Notes under the pieces: generated by a model
What the model saw: the letters and a program-made list of their open reading frames with translations, nothing else
Told to the model about the DNA's origin: nothing
The model's database searches: none
Shown: positions 35,842-47,308 of the stretch, one piece after another
Numbering within the stretch: the first letter of the stretch is position 1
Layout: the number at the start of each line of letters is the position of its first letter
Position numbers and translations under genes: made by a program
Assembly (NCBI GenBank): GCA_947034895.1
Contig: OX344764.1
Location: 69,483,348-69,547,347 of the forward strand
Length of the DNA: 64,000 nucleotides
Direction: 5' to 3'
From: Rhytidiadelphus loreus
Lineage: Eukaryota > Streptophyta > Bryopsida > Hypnales > Hylocomiaceae

Positions 35842-36800
35842 TTCTATGGTTCCGATTTGAACTAATGTCCATTTGCTTGTTGGAACCACCAAGAGAATGT
35901 GTCCACAACAATTTGATGGCAATGATAGGTTCAACATACCAAACTAAGAGGATCTCAATGGCGACTCACCAAAGGGGGTAGATTCAGTGACTAGGCGAGC
36001 TAGCCCAGTTGGAGTGCCCCATGACAAGCCCCCCCAAATCGGCCGGTCATCGTAGAATTTGGCGAGTGGATAGGCAAATGGAATGTTTCAAGAGTAGCTT
36101 GTTATGGGTTTTTTTTTTTCCTTTCGGCACAAGTTTCAAGGTATGTTCTGAACGTTGGGAGGCATGGAGGTGTGTGCGGGAGGGAAATTGAGCCACCCCC
36201 CTACCAATGTTGGTGAGGTGGCGGTCTAGGGCCCTGTGCAAATCTTGTTCCGTGTCCCCATCCTATGCAAGTCAAACACACACAAATTGTGCCCAAATTG
36301 TCGCCCCTTTCTACTGCCTCTACCATGGGGGGTGCTTTCAGATAGGAGTTCGCTAAAACCATCCCTTTAAGCCTATAGATTTCATCAATGACAATAATAG
36401 AAATTTCAAGGAACATGTCGCTCATTCCTAGATAGGGGATGCATTTAAAATGTGGTCAGGAGTTTACGGACCTCCTACCTCAAGGTTAAAATCAACGCCG
36501 TGCATTGCATTCCTCTCTCTCTTTGCTGGTTTTCCACTTTCAATGCACTGTTATCCCCACTGATTTCCTCTCCCCAAACCCCCCCAAGCTCGCAACTTAC
36601 GTCACCAACGCTCTCGTCTGAAAGAGCCCGAGTCCCTCCTCTCAACACCAGCAACGTGATGCCAGTGACGCCAGTCTCCCTTCAGTCCCTTCAGTCCCCC
36701 ATTCCAAGTCGCCACCAATCAGCCCACATGGCAAAAGCTGAGCCCAGTAGTGAGTGATTCCAAGATAGACACTTGTACTACTGTACAGTCACGAACAAAT
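35842..36800. other. Intergenic transition to the GC-rich upstream region
   Basis: GC content rises from about 35990. It includes GACCTCCTACCT at 36468, matching the family F end, but no full element. No gene recognised. Confidence 0.3.
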
Positions 36801-39411
36801 CTACAAACGCCCAACATAACATTCCATTCCCCACCTGGCTACGCTACGCTACTTCAAAATGGCGGCCCAACAAAAGCATAAAAAGCAAATAAAAAAAACA
36901 AAACAAAAACAAACAAAAACAAAACACTTTAAAAAAAAAACCCATCCCACCCCAAGTCCACATTCATTTGCGTGATGAGCACAAGCACAGAATATGCTGC
37001 ATCACAACAAACACGCCCAAAGGGAAGGGGCCTGAGGTTGGTCCGTCCGTCCCGTCGTCGTCCCCGTCGTCGTCCCAGCCACGAAAATTGAAAATTACGG
37101 CGCCCCAACCAAGGCGGCCCCGCCCGCGACCCGGGGCCCGCCTTGTGCAAAACTGAATCCGTCCCGTCCATCTCCCCTGCGTTTTTCACTCCGTCCGCCG
37201 TCCGCCCCCCTTTTTCTTTCTTTTTTTCCTGCCTTAGGCGGGGGGATGGATGGAATGGGGAAAGTTACTGCGGGTGGAAGGGGTCGGGTGGGTGGGCGGG
37301 CGGGCGCTACTTACTGATGAGAGGAGAAGGACTGAGATTGGATGTGATGAGAGGAGAAGGACTGAGATTGGATGTGATGAGAGGGAGGGATGAGCCAGCG
37401 ATGGGCCGGGCTATGGACGGCGATGGCGTGCGGGAAGTAGTTTTTTTGGGGGGTTCTGACAGCGCACTCAGGGCCAGGCAAGTGAGGTAGCAGAAAAAGC
37501 GTGGAAACAGGAAGTCTGAGGCAAAAAAAAAAAAAGAGTCAGCAGGTAATAAGGAAACTGTACTGCGCGATGGGTGGGTGAGGTAGAAAACTGCAGGAAC
37601 AGTACTGTAGATAGATAGATAGATAGGAGCATCTGATGAAAACCTGGGTGGACGGACGAGAGAGCGAGAGCGAGGGAGACGGAGAAAAGAGAGAAAGAGA
37701 GAGAGAAAGAGAAAAGAGAAAGCGAGCTAGTAAAGTAGCGAGGGATGACGGAGACGGTGAAGTGTGAGCGAAGAGCGGGGGGTGGGGTGGAGGGGGGTCG
37801 GGGGCAGTAAAAGAAAAGTGTGAGTGTGATTGAATAGGAGCTAAACCGGGGTGGCAGCCCTGGGGGCGGAGCTGGGGGTGGAATTACGGCTACAAGACAA
37901 GAGTACGGGGCAACAGTGGCGGAAGAGGAACAGAATAGTTGGCGAGAACAACGAGTTTTCTCTCTTTTTAGATATGGTGCCTGCCTGCCTGATGAGTGCT
38001 GCCTCCTGCTGCTGCTGCTGCCACCACCACCACCACCACCACCGGGGCGGGGGGGAGGGGGGGATAGAAGTAAGTTAGAATACTGGTTTGCTGTTGTACT
38101 TCCACTGTGGAGATGTCGTTCGTTGCTGGCTGCTACAGGGGAATAGTCGAAGGAGAAGAATAGAAGAACGGAAAGCCTGTTTGAGGAGGACAGTCCAGGG
38201 AGATGATGATGATGAGTGGATTATTATACTGTTGTTGCGCGACTGCCCATCCCCCCTGGTTGCCCGCACCCCATTCTTATCATCCCCCATCTCCCCTTCC
38301 TTTTTAAGCCTGCCTTGCTTCACCTCTTCCTCTTCTTCTTTCCTCTTCTTCTTCCCTTCTTCGGCTTCTTGTGGGTCTCCTCTTGCTTCGTGTATTCCAC
38401 GCTTCCAACTCTGCTTCGTTTGCGCTATTCGAGTGGTGGCTGGGGTTGAAGCCGTCTTGAGGATTTGTTGCGAGTTTGTTGGATTGGTGGTGGGACTAGG
38501 TCAAGGAAGGCGAAAGAGAGAGGGTTTTGGGGCGCTGGTTGGGTCTCAGATCTGGGATTGAAGTGTGCGAGGGAGCTACAAGAGTGGCGGGGGTTAGAAT
38601 TTTGCTACGGAGTTGATTGAGGAAGAGAGCAGATATTCTGGGGGGTGGGAGTGAGAGAGAGAGAGAGAAGGAGAAGCTCTGGCGTGTTCTGTCCCATGAC
38701 GTCGGGGTGGCTGAGAGCTAGATTCGTTCATGATCTTTCCGTGCCTACTTCCGGTCTGCACGCCATTCACCGGACCTTTGTTTTTGCCTCCGCAGCGTGC
38801 GGAGACATCAGAGTCGCAACGCTTGCTTTTTCGGTTTCGGATCTAGTAGCAGGGTCGAATTTGGAAATGGAGACGGAGGAAGTCTAAGTGCCATGCGATT
38901 TAGCTTTTTTCCCGGGTGCCCCTTCTGACTTTGATAGCTTCTTGAAAGCTCGTGTTCGAGTGATGACTAGCTGATTTCGTTACGATTGGAATAATAGTTT
39001 TGTGTAGGCTGCGAATGGCTAAACAGATGAGACTGGGGTTTGTTATTCAAGTGAAGAGGGCCTGGGAGATGCGAGCTGGACAGTAGATTGGGAGTCTCTA
39101 AGTGGTACGAGTGCTCTTGGGAACATTTGTCAAGTGCCTGCGGAAAAGATTCCTTCTGCGCGGTTATGTGTTCCAGACTTTTCATTTGGTATGTACACCA
39201 CCCATGGTTTGCGATCTTTTCAACGTGTTGCTTCTGCCAATTTGTAGTGTATTGCCGGGGATAGTCTGTTCGTTTGGGTCGTTGGTTTGCAGAACCAATG
39301 TGTGTTCAACGATAATGAGGATGTCTCACTCTTCGTGGTGTGCAGGTAAACGTAAGCTTAGGTGAACCATCGTGAGATAGATTACAATTGCGTACTACTA
39401 ACGCCAGTAAT
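36801..39411 (+). promoter_or_regulatory. GC-rich upstream region and probable 5' leader of the bHLH gene
   Basis: Non-repetitive, GC-rich sequence immediately 5' of the bHLH start codon. It holds simple repeats typical of plant promoters/leaders: TAGA units (37611-37627), a purine GA tract (37650-37735), CCACCA repeats (38021-38042) and a CT-rich tract (38318-38362). A 30-bp unit is duplicated at about 37316-37380. Many upstream ATGs precede 39412, suggesting a long leader with upstream ORFs or leader introns (candidate acceptors TTTGCAG at 39291 and GTGTGCAG at 39346). No TATA box or start site can be assigned. Confidence 0.45.
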
Positions 39412-42400
39412 ATGGAAGATGGCGTTTTATGGGGGGCATGTGACCCACCGCCCTTGCAACAGGTGGGTTTGTTCAACGGTGCCGAGAGCCAGACCAGCAT
39501 CTTATCGGTGCATGCGGAATCTCCTTACACGCCGTACTGGGGGGGATCTGATGCATGGCGAGCAGATGAGATCCCCGACATCACCTTGATTGATCCTGTC
39601 CTGAGCCTCCCCCCAGTGACTGGGGAAGCGATACACGACTTCGCTGGTGTAACTTCGAAATTTCCTCAGCAAGGGCAGCAGCAATGGGTACATCCGGAGT
39701 TTTACCCTCCTCCTCAGGATATGCAGGAGATTCTGAGCAGCCCGTTCATGCAGTTCAATTCTCCGACGCTACCTCCTCCACATCTCCCCCAGGAGTTCAA
39801 CACCTTCAAGCCCTTTGGCACCATAACCCCTGTCCAACCGAGCAGGCCGGTCAATGATCCGTATGGAAGTTCATCCATGACTCCTGGGAACAGGCCGGTC
39901 AGTAGCACAAATGCTATACCGTATGGGGGATCGCCTGTTTCGATGGGAATGTTCGGTCCTACTAGTGTCCCGCAAAGGATCATTAGCACATCCGGCATGG
40001 ATGGGGGATGCAACTCCACAATGGGTTTTTTGCAGCATCTACCGAAGGTTCATCATTCCCCGTCGCTAGCCCCTAAACCAGGTGGAAATGTGTCAGTGGC
40101 GGACTTCCCGGGAGCACAGACTTTTGTTGCAAACCAGAAGAGCAGTAGTCTGTCGCCTCTCTCTGATTCTTCTTCCCGCAGACGAGACAGTGTAGTTGAG
40201 GAACCCAAGATGGCAAGCTTCAACCCTGGCCCTTACGTAAACAGTGCAAGAGCTGTTGTACCGACACAGAAACAACAGGAGGATGTGCACAGAATGTGGC
40301 TGGATGACAGCAACCGGGGGAAGAGTAGCGCGGTGCCCATTCCCAATTCTGGACACAGGCAGCATCAGCAAGCCATGAGCAACTCTTCCCCAGTGACGAA
40401 CTTGGGGTTTGAGCCGCGGTCTATGAGCAACTCCTCGCCGGTCATTAACCTGGGCTATGATCCAAGGGTCTTGAGCAACTCCTCCCCAGTGACTACCATG
40501 GGATTTGAGTCGTCGAGGCATCAGAAATCGCTAAGCAACTCCTCCCCAGTGACTACCATGGGATTTGAGTCGTCGAGGCATCAGAAATCGCTAAGCAACT
40601 CCTCCCCTGCAACGCGGATTATTTTTGAGCAGAGGCCAAAGCAACCCATGACTAGCTCTTCCCCGATTCCAACAGTTGTGGGGTTTGAGCCGAGTCCGCA
40701 ACGTCAGCCCATGACGAGCTCTTCCCCCGTTCCGATCATGGGCTTGCAACAGCATCCACCTCCCATGACAAGCTCTTCTCCCATTCCTATCGGCTGCTTT
40801 GAGCAAAGGCAGAAACAACAGCCCATGAGTAATTCCTCTCCAACTCCGAACGTTGGTGGGTTGGAGCAAAGGCAACAACCAACGATGAGTGCTTCGCCTC
40901 CGCTGTCCAACTTGAGTTTTGAGCCAAGGCAACCACCACCACCAGCACCACCCATGAGTAGTTCGCCCTCCACTTCCAACTTGGTTTTTGAACCAAGGCG
41001 ACCGCCAACTATCAGTAACCCTTCAACTGTTCCCAACTTGGCGAGGCAGCAACCAGCCTCTAGTAACCCCAGACTTGACTCAGGTGAATCGAAGTGGCCA
41101 TCATCCACCCATCATCCGCCCATCATCCGTACATCGATGATGGGCGGATGTCCTGTTGTACCAGGAAGCGAGAAAGCTCCAATAATGAGACAACAGACCG
41201 AGACTGGAGCCATGAAGTGTGCGCTACCCCGGAACACCAGTGCCAACTCCAGTCCAGCTGCAAATGCGAACCCCGTTAACAAGCGGCCTCTTTGGGTACT
41301 TTCATGATACCCTATTCTTGCACGTTTGTATGTTCTACACAAGTTTTGTATATGTCATATATGTTGTATCTGTCATTCTTTCAGTGTAAAAGGTAATCGA
41401 CGTCCTCCTAGCCATGTAATGAGATCTCCGAGTACTTGGTTTGAGTATTAGCCTTCCTCTTGGAGCCGTTATATTTTCTAAGTTTAAATTGTTGGAATCA
41501 GCCTGACGACAACAAGAACCAAGGTGGATCGATGAACAAGAAACCCATGCAAAAGTGGCAAGGAGCTCCTGGGTGCAGTAGGCTGGAGGAGATCAGTGCA
41601 GCAGCTCATCAGAAAGTGACTCAAAATACAAGTGGGCGTGCTCTGGGCCCTGCACTCAATACCAACCTCAAGCCTCGTGCACGCCAAGGCAGCGCGAATG
41701 ATCCACAGAGTATTGCCGCCAGAGTATGGCCCCAAACCCTCTTTCTTCGCATGCCAATGTGTGCTTGCGGATGCATATTACATGTGATTTGGGTCATTTG
41801 TCATGTTATGATGAGCGTTATTGACAGTGCTTTGTACCTAAACACAGGTGCGTAGGGAGAGGATCAGTGAGCGACTGAAACTCTTGCAAACTTTGATACC
41901 CAATGGAGACAAGGTGGACATGGTTACTATGCTGGAGAAGGCCATCAACTACGTTCAGTGCTTGGAGCTCCAGATCAGGGTACGAAACGGGCTACCTGCT
42001 GCTGATGAGTTTGCTTGAATTGTTTGTATACTCAATGCAACGGGGTCACTAACGTATTTCAAGTCGTTCAGATTCAAAATCCAGTAGCGATGATTCTCCA
42101 CATTCTTCTCTGGTAATTCTAGCTTTTCGAGATGGGTAGTTTTTTGTTCACTATTCTGACTGGAGAGTACAAAGTGTAACTCAAATGTACTTCGTCAAAT
42201 TTGTCGATATCCGAGTGTTGTGTTGATGTTTATGCGTAAATTGACGATCTTTTCAGATGCTGAAAAACGACTCTTTGTGGCCAAAGGCGCTTGGTCTGAT
42301 ACCCAACACTATAGAAGAGCTCCTTGAGCTTGCCGGACCCGAATTTTTCGGTGGCAAGGACTTAGAGGAAGCGGCTTCGGAGATCACAACAGCAGCACCA

Positions 42401-42469
42401 GCAACCAAGAAATCAGCTCCTGAAGTCATCGAGTTCGACGGCCATCAGCCTTCCGCGGACAAAGAGTAG
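39412..42469 (+). CDS. bHLH transcription factor, RSL-like (group VIII type), 4 exons, 816 aa
   Basis: Exons 39412-41295, 41502-41723, 41848-41979 and 42257-42469; all three introns are GT-AG and phase 0. The stop at 41305 in exon 1's frame is avoided because the donor TTTGG|GTACTT lies before it. The start is ATG 39412 ([14 protein letters not shown]). The bHLH domain spans about residues 685-750: basic region [18 protein letters not shown] (end of exon 2) joined to [14 protein letters not shown], loop PNGDKVDM, helix 2 [18 protein letters not shown], then [11 protein letters not shown]. Within this motif the usual E-box-contacting Glu (AER) is Ala (AAR), as in RSL and HECATE groups; PNG.KVD..TMLE.AI.YV..L.LQ and D.LW favour RSL. 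RSL factors are nuclear regulators of root hairs, rhizoids and related outgrowths. The protein is much longer than typical RSLs, owing to a Ser/Pro-rich, probably disordered N-terminus with tandem repeats. Exon structure is inferred from sequence alone. Confidence 0.85.
40375..41060 (+). repeat. In-gene tandem repeat coding for SNSSPV..GFEP units
   Basis: About twelve degenerate units of 17-21 residues (roughly residues 322-549), consensus (M/L)SNSSPV...GFEPR followed by Gln/Pro-rich linkers. Two neighbouring 60-bp units (about 40474-40533 and 40534-40593) are identical in DNA, a recent duplication; the rest have diverged. Each unit carries a Ser-Ser-Pro or similar motif, a possible target for proline-directed kinases (inference). 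Confidence 0.85.
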
Positions 42470-42560
42470 GAAAATAGCAGTCGGAAGTATGTATTATTCC
42501 CTCTTTTTCTATATATATAGATAGCCTATGTATGTACTAGGTAATAAGAAAACAAGTTTT
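42470..42560 (+). terminator. Probable 3' UTR and polyadenylation region of the bHLH gene
   Basis: After the TAG at 42469 comes a T-rich and TATATATA stretch (42495-42520) and an AATAAG hexamer at 42543, similar to plant near-upstream elements. No canonical AATAAA was seen close by, so the end point is a guess. Confidence 0.35.
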
Positions 42561-44253
42561 CAGGGAGGGTTTCGTGAATGGATGCAGGGAATGTCTGCTT
42601 TCCCTTCACTCAAACCCTCCCCCTAGGTAACAGGTTAGACTCTTCCCTTTCGGGTCCATCCTGCTGTTTTTTGGTGCTTTGGGTAGCTGCGAATCCTTCC
42701 CTTCCCTTCCTCCAACTACTACAGTACTGATTTTGAAACCGCTCAGGGTTTGGCCATGTCCCGACAATGTTTACCCCCGGGACTCACTACTCTATAATTT
42801 GGACCTTTCTATGAGTCCCCAGTTCCAAGTAGGCTCCAATTTTTCCGGTGTGCACCGAGGCCTTGACTCCTTTGTTGTTGGCTTGTACAAACTAGGTACA
42901 ATGGATATGAGAATGCATCTAAGTGCACCTTTTTTCTGAACCTGCTGCTCCGTCTGCATGTGCCCCCCCCCCCCCCCTTCCCCCTCTTGAATCTCACTTT
43001 TTCCTGTGGCCCTGGCTTGATGATGGAAGTTACTGTGCTTCGCAGTTGCCAAGACTGAGCGGAGGAGCTTCCGACCCATGTGGCGATGGCCACTTGTCTG
43101 CTGTGGCGTTTCTATTCTCTCCCCATGGTGGGCTCGTCATCAATTCTTGGGTATATACAACGCTGCGTCCCACGTGCCTGTCATTAAAGAAAGCGTATTT
43201 GGGGAGAATTTTGCTTCCCCTGGCGGCATCTGCCCAACGTTATCTCAGTTCAAATTTCGGTGTCGGGCAGGGCAAGGGATAAAGAGAGGTATGGGCACGC
43301 TGTCATTTAGAGCAGTAAACTCCAGCCCTGCGCTGTCACTCTTTTGTCATAAACCCGATTTAGAAGGCGCTCATTATGTTATCCCCCTCTGGACCAGTGC
43401 AGTGCAGTGCAGTCCAGTCCAGTCCAGTGTCCCTCTCGGCTACTGTGGAGCCTTGACCTTGAGGAGAACCTTATCCACGTCATAACCGCTCACGCCAACC
43501 CTAACGGAACAGTACTGGCGTTTCTTCATTGCTTTCCTAATTATTTCAGTCCCTCTCATGATGATATATTCTTGTAATCATATTCATAGAAATTTGGGAA
43601 GGATAGAAAAGGCAGAAGGCAGGCAGAGGACTGAGAGGAGTGTGGAGACTGGAGAGTGGGGTCACAGGTCAGAGAGGAATGATCATCATACCGGAGTTTT
43701 TGCAAGTACAAACCGCCTTTGGGCCAGTCAGAAATCATGGCTGAAATTGGGGTTGTGTTTTTTTTATAAGCTTGGAAAAATTCTGGAGCTCCAATCCTCC
43801 ACCACTCCTCTTGAGTTGTTCTCTTTACTTTACTGTTGTCACCCTGCTTCTTCTTCTTTTGCATTTTTTTTGCATTTTTTTGCAATTTTTTTGCAATTCT
43901 TTTGGGGGGTTGACACAAGCTACTTGTCACCTTCGCAAGTGTTAATGACCGCCTACTCTGGTGCAACAGTGGTCGGCACTCGGCAGGGCTATTGAATTCA
44001 TGGATTCTCTCAATGGTGGGGTCTCGAACTTCGCCTAAACTTCGGTTGTCCCCTGCTTTGTGCTTTTGGTGGAGCCCTGGTGAAAATTAACCCCTTCTTT
44101 AGTAGGAGGAAAATATCAGGATGAGGAAATGGGCTTTGGATTTCATGTGGGGCGGCTTGATATTTTGAAAATTTTAAAAGTATTATAGTTTTGGAAAAAG
44201 AGAAGGAGACTGGCCTCCAAACCTGAAAAAAAAACGAAAGATGAAAGCAAAAT
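42561..44253. other. Moderate-GC intergenic region downstream of the bHLH gene
   Basis: No gene recognised on either strand. Simple repeats: a C run of about 15 (42963-42978), CAGTG/CAGTC units (43396-43430), and TTTGCA units (43857-43905). Confidence 0.4.
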
Positions 44254-44656
44254 GCTTGAGTTGAGTTGGTCTTGCAGGTGCACAAGCACCAAGGTAGGAA
44301 GCCCATTGTGGACTGGGTGGTCCGTGCACATAGATATAGTTAGGGACGCTTTACACCTAGACGCTGGGCCAATTTGTTGTGGAAGAAGCTTGAAATCCTC
44401 ACTAGTGATTGGACAAAAGGCTGAAATTTGTACGACTGGCCTCAAGGGGAATGGCCGAACCTTGAGTTGAGTTAGTCTTGCATGTGCACAAGCACTAAGG
44501 TAGGAGACCATTGCGGATAGATACAGTTAGGGACGCTTTACACCTAGAGGTTGGGCCAATTTGTGGTGTAAGAAGCTCAAAATCCTCACTAGTGATTGGA
44601 CAAAAGGTTGAAATTTGTATGATTGGCCTCAAGGGGAATGGCCCAACCTTTAGGTA
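44254..44656. repeat. Tandem duplication of a ~200-bp unit
   Basis: Unit 1 (44254-44463) and unit 2 (44464-44656) both run from GAGTTGAGTTGGTCTTGCA through 'agggacgctttacacctaga' to 'ctcaaggggaatggcc'. They differ by scattered substitutions and a 16-bp deletion in unit 2. No coding or transposon signature. Confidence 0.8.
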
Positions 44657-45089
44657 TACATCATTCCTTATTGAAATCAGGAAAAAATATGATACATTAT
44701 AGGCGGTCAAAACAAAAACATGTAGCTTCCTATTGTGGCCCTTCTTGTCTTTTTGGATTCTATTGTGTCTTACTTCTTTATATGATTTCAATAGAAATCC
44801 AAAAGCACCTCTTTGTACAATGAAACAATTAGTGTACCATTTGTCATGGGGTAGAAGTTCCATGTGTGAATTCATTGAATTTATTAAATGATGATTTTTC
44901 CCAACCCAAATCCAACCCTTTCATCCCCAATTCCAAAACTTTGAGTCCCAATTGCACACTCAATGTAATAAAAACTACATTAGAATGCAACAAAATTGGA
45001 TTGGATCCAAAAATAGAACTCTAAATTAGGTTGCTTACCTTAGCAGGTCATGAGGGCACTATCTACAATGAGGGTTTATTTTCAAGCTT
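44657..45089. other. AT-rich intergenic stretch
   Basis: Nothing recognised. Confidence 0.35.
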
Positions 45090-46386
45090 GTATCTCCTAA
45101 AGGTCTAAAGAACCCACTTTGGGCTTTTTGCAAATATTGTGCAAGTTCTAGTGGTTTATTCTTTTTTATTTTTTGCATGAAAATTATATCATAGTTCCTA
45201 ATCAATATATTTTACATTGAAGCTTTGTTTCATGTCATTTTGAAAAGTATTGAAAAAATTATGATTTTGACATTTTCAATGTCAAATCATGCAACACCAT
45301 TGAGGATATCGGTATTTATTTTATTGTTTCTAATTTCTATTTTTCAAGATCTATATCCACACAAAAGTTTTAAATCACTCTACTTAGATTAATGACATGG
45401 AAGTTATGAAAGTTATGAGGAGTTTTGTTTTGTAGATAAGGAAAGGAGAATCAATTGTGGAATCATCATATCAATTCCATTTTTTTAATTCCCAAAGGTC
45501 AAAGTTTTTTTTCATACATTGTCCAAAATCTGCATTTTTGTTTTTTGAATTCCAACGATACAAAAAGTATAGCCATGTGGAAAAAAATTCAAACTATTTG
45601 ATTGCATGGATTGAAAGATTAGTAACATTTGAAGTGAGAAAAAAAAACTTTTTTTTAATATTGCAAAACAAAGTCTATAGATTTCAAACCTTCTTGATGT
45701 AAAATTTTTACTTTACAAAAAAATGCAGATTTTGACCATTCATAAGTGTATGATATTAGGTTCACTTATGATAATTTCAAAAGCAAATATGGAATGGCTA
45801 GCTTACTCTAAATCACCTTGTAGCGTAAGAGGGTTAAGTGAATTGGCAATATACTAGTCATTTTTTGATGATTTCTTGTGCAATGAAGAAATTTTTTATT
45901 TGAAATACAAACTATGAAAATTTAGAGTCAAACATTTGGATTATGTGAAAAAAAATTCAATGACTTTGACTTCACAAATTGCAAGATAATAGGGCTTGAA
46001 GTTAGAAGAAAAATGCTTTTGCTTGAAACTACCTTGGCATAACTAACAAAGTTTGGTTCCTATTGAAATGTGATTTGAGGACTAAAATTATTTTTTTGAA
46101 CAATTGAAAGCCATATTTTATTAGTTACATGTACCAAATTTCAAAAGTTGATGAGAATTTTTGCAAACTAAGATGCTCTAAAGGTGCTCAAAATTGCCAA
46201 AAAAGTTTAGGATAGCATAACTTTTGATTCAAGCACTGAATTGGAAAAATATATATATATATTCCTACTAAGGGAGTATATGGTCACACCTTTTTCAAAT
46301 TTTTATGAACATCCAATCAAAATAGACTTCATATGAATTAACCTAGATTTCAATTGTTTGTTCAACAATTGGCCTTTAGGGGTTAA
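45090..46386. mobile_element. TTAA element, subfamily C, enlarged or composite (C3)
   Basis: The left end TGTATCTCCTAAAGGTCTAAAG is followed by 'aacccactttgggcttttt', as in C1/C2. The right end is ...GGCCTTTAGGGGTTAA at 46386. An internal AGAGGGTTAA at 45834 may be the end of a first element, making this two adjacent copies. Longer than its relatives; internal boundaries uncertain. Confidence 0.45.
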
Positions 46387-47308
46387 ATGAACAAAAACAT
46401 AGGATATATCTTGCCTACTAAAACATTCTTTCCATTTCTCTTTTTCAAATCAAGTTGATAATGATTAAGTTTTTTCTTTCAACTTTAATTTTCCTTTCCT
46501 CTAAACATTTTTTAAAGATATACGTGAAATTTGTTTTGATTAATTGTTGGCTCTATGTATTCTTAACTCAATTATCAACATGTGTCAAAAATGCACAAGT
46601 TGTTGGATAGACAAATGTTTTATCAAAATGTTGGAACTCAAAATTTATCCTTTGGAATGGGCTAGCAAAACGGATTTTTTTAAACTTAGGGCATTACAAT
46701 CTTGCAGCAAGGATGATTTCTTCTCTTCAATATTTTGAGAGGATATACTTCACGAAGTTAAGTTATAGATTCTACAATTGTAATTGTCAAAATTTTAAAA
46801 TAAAATAAAAAATTATCCTAGCTTTGGAAAAGAGAATTTAAATGCAATCTTCGATACTTCATAACACACAATTTGTTTTCCAAAATGATGCACGTTGTGC
46901 TTTGCATGACTAGTGCAACAAATTTGTGGATGAAATTTTGTCTTTGGGCAACATTTTTAGACATCAACAAATTTTTCATTCAACCTTTTTTTATATACAA
47001 TTTCATGTATTTATCTTTATTTTTGAAAATTTACAAATTAAATTTTAAATTACCTATTTTTCATATGATGAAATGATTACTAAGTCTAATTTACTATTGT
47101 AATGTTAAAATTTACTTTTAGGAAAAGAAATAATGTTTTCATAATCAAATCTATGACAATATAAAATTTTATCAATTTCCAAAAATGAATATTATAAAAA
47201 TAGTACTTTTATTTTCAGTGAATTTTCAAAAAGAAATATTTTTGAATTTCTTCACAAATATCTATAAATAGTTTTTAAAATTTTGCCACAGTAAATAATA
47301 TAATCTCT
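46387..47308. other. AT-rich intergenic stretch
   Basis: No gene or element recognised. Confidence 0.35.

Noticed and set aside
35990..36030. tRNA-like D-arm motif (TAGCCCAGTTGG)
   Set aside because: No T-arm (GGTTCRANNCC) or acceptor pairing within tRNA distance.
38088..38561. 157-codon plus-strand frame upstream of the bHLH gene
   Set aside because: It is made of Ser/Phe/Cys runs from a CT-rich tract, with no recognisable domain. It is more likely leader or promoter sequence.
39388..41307. Treating 39388-41307 as a complete single-exon gene
   Set aside because: Position 39388 is TTG, not ATG. The stop at 41305 lies in intron 1: a GT donor at 41296 and an AG at 41501 join phase-0 exons that complete the bHLH domain.
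39502..41342. Several minus-strand frames of 60-142 codons opposite bHLH exon 1
   Set aside because: They are complementary-frame shadows of the repetitive Ser/Pro-rich coding sequence, with no family similarity or splice context.
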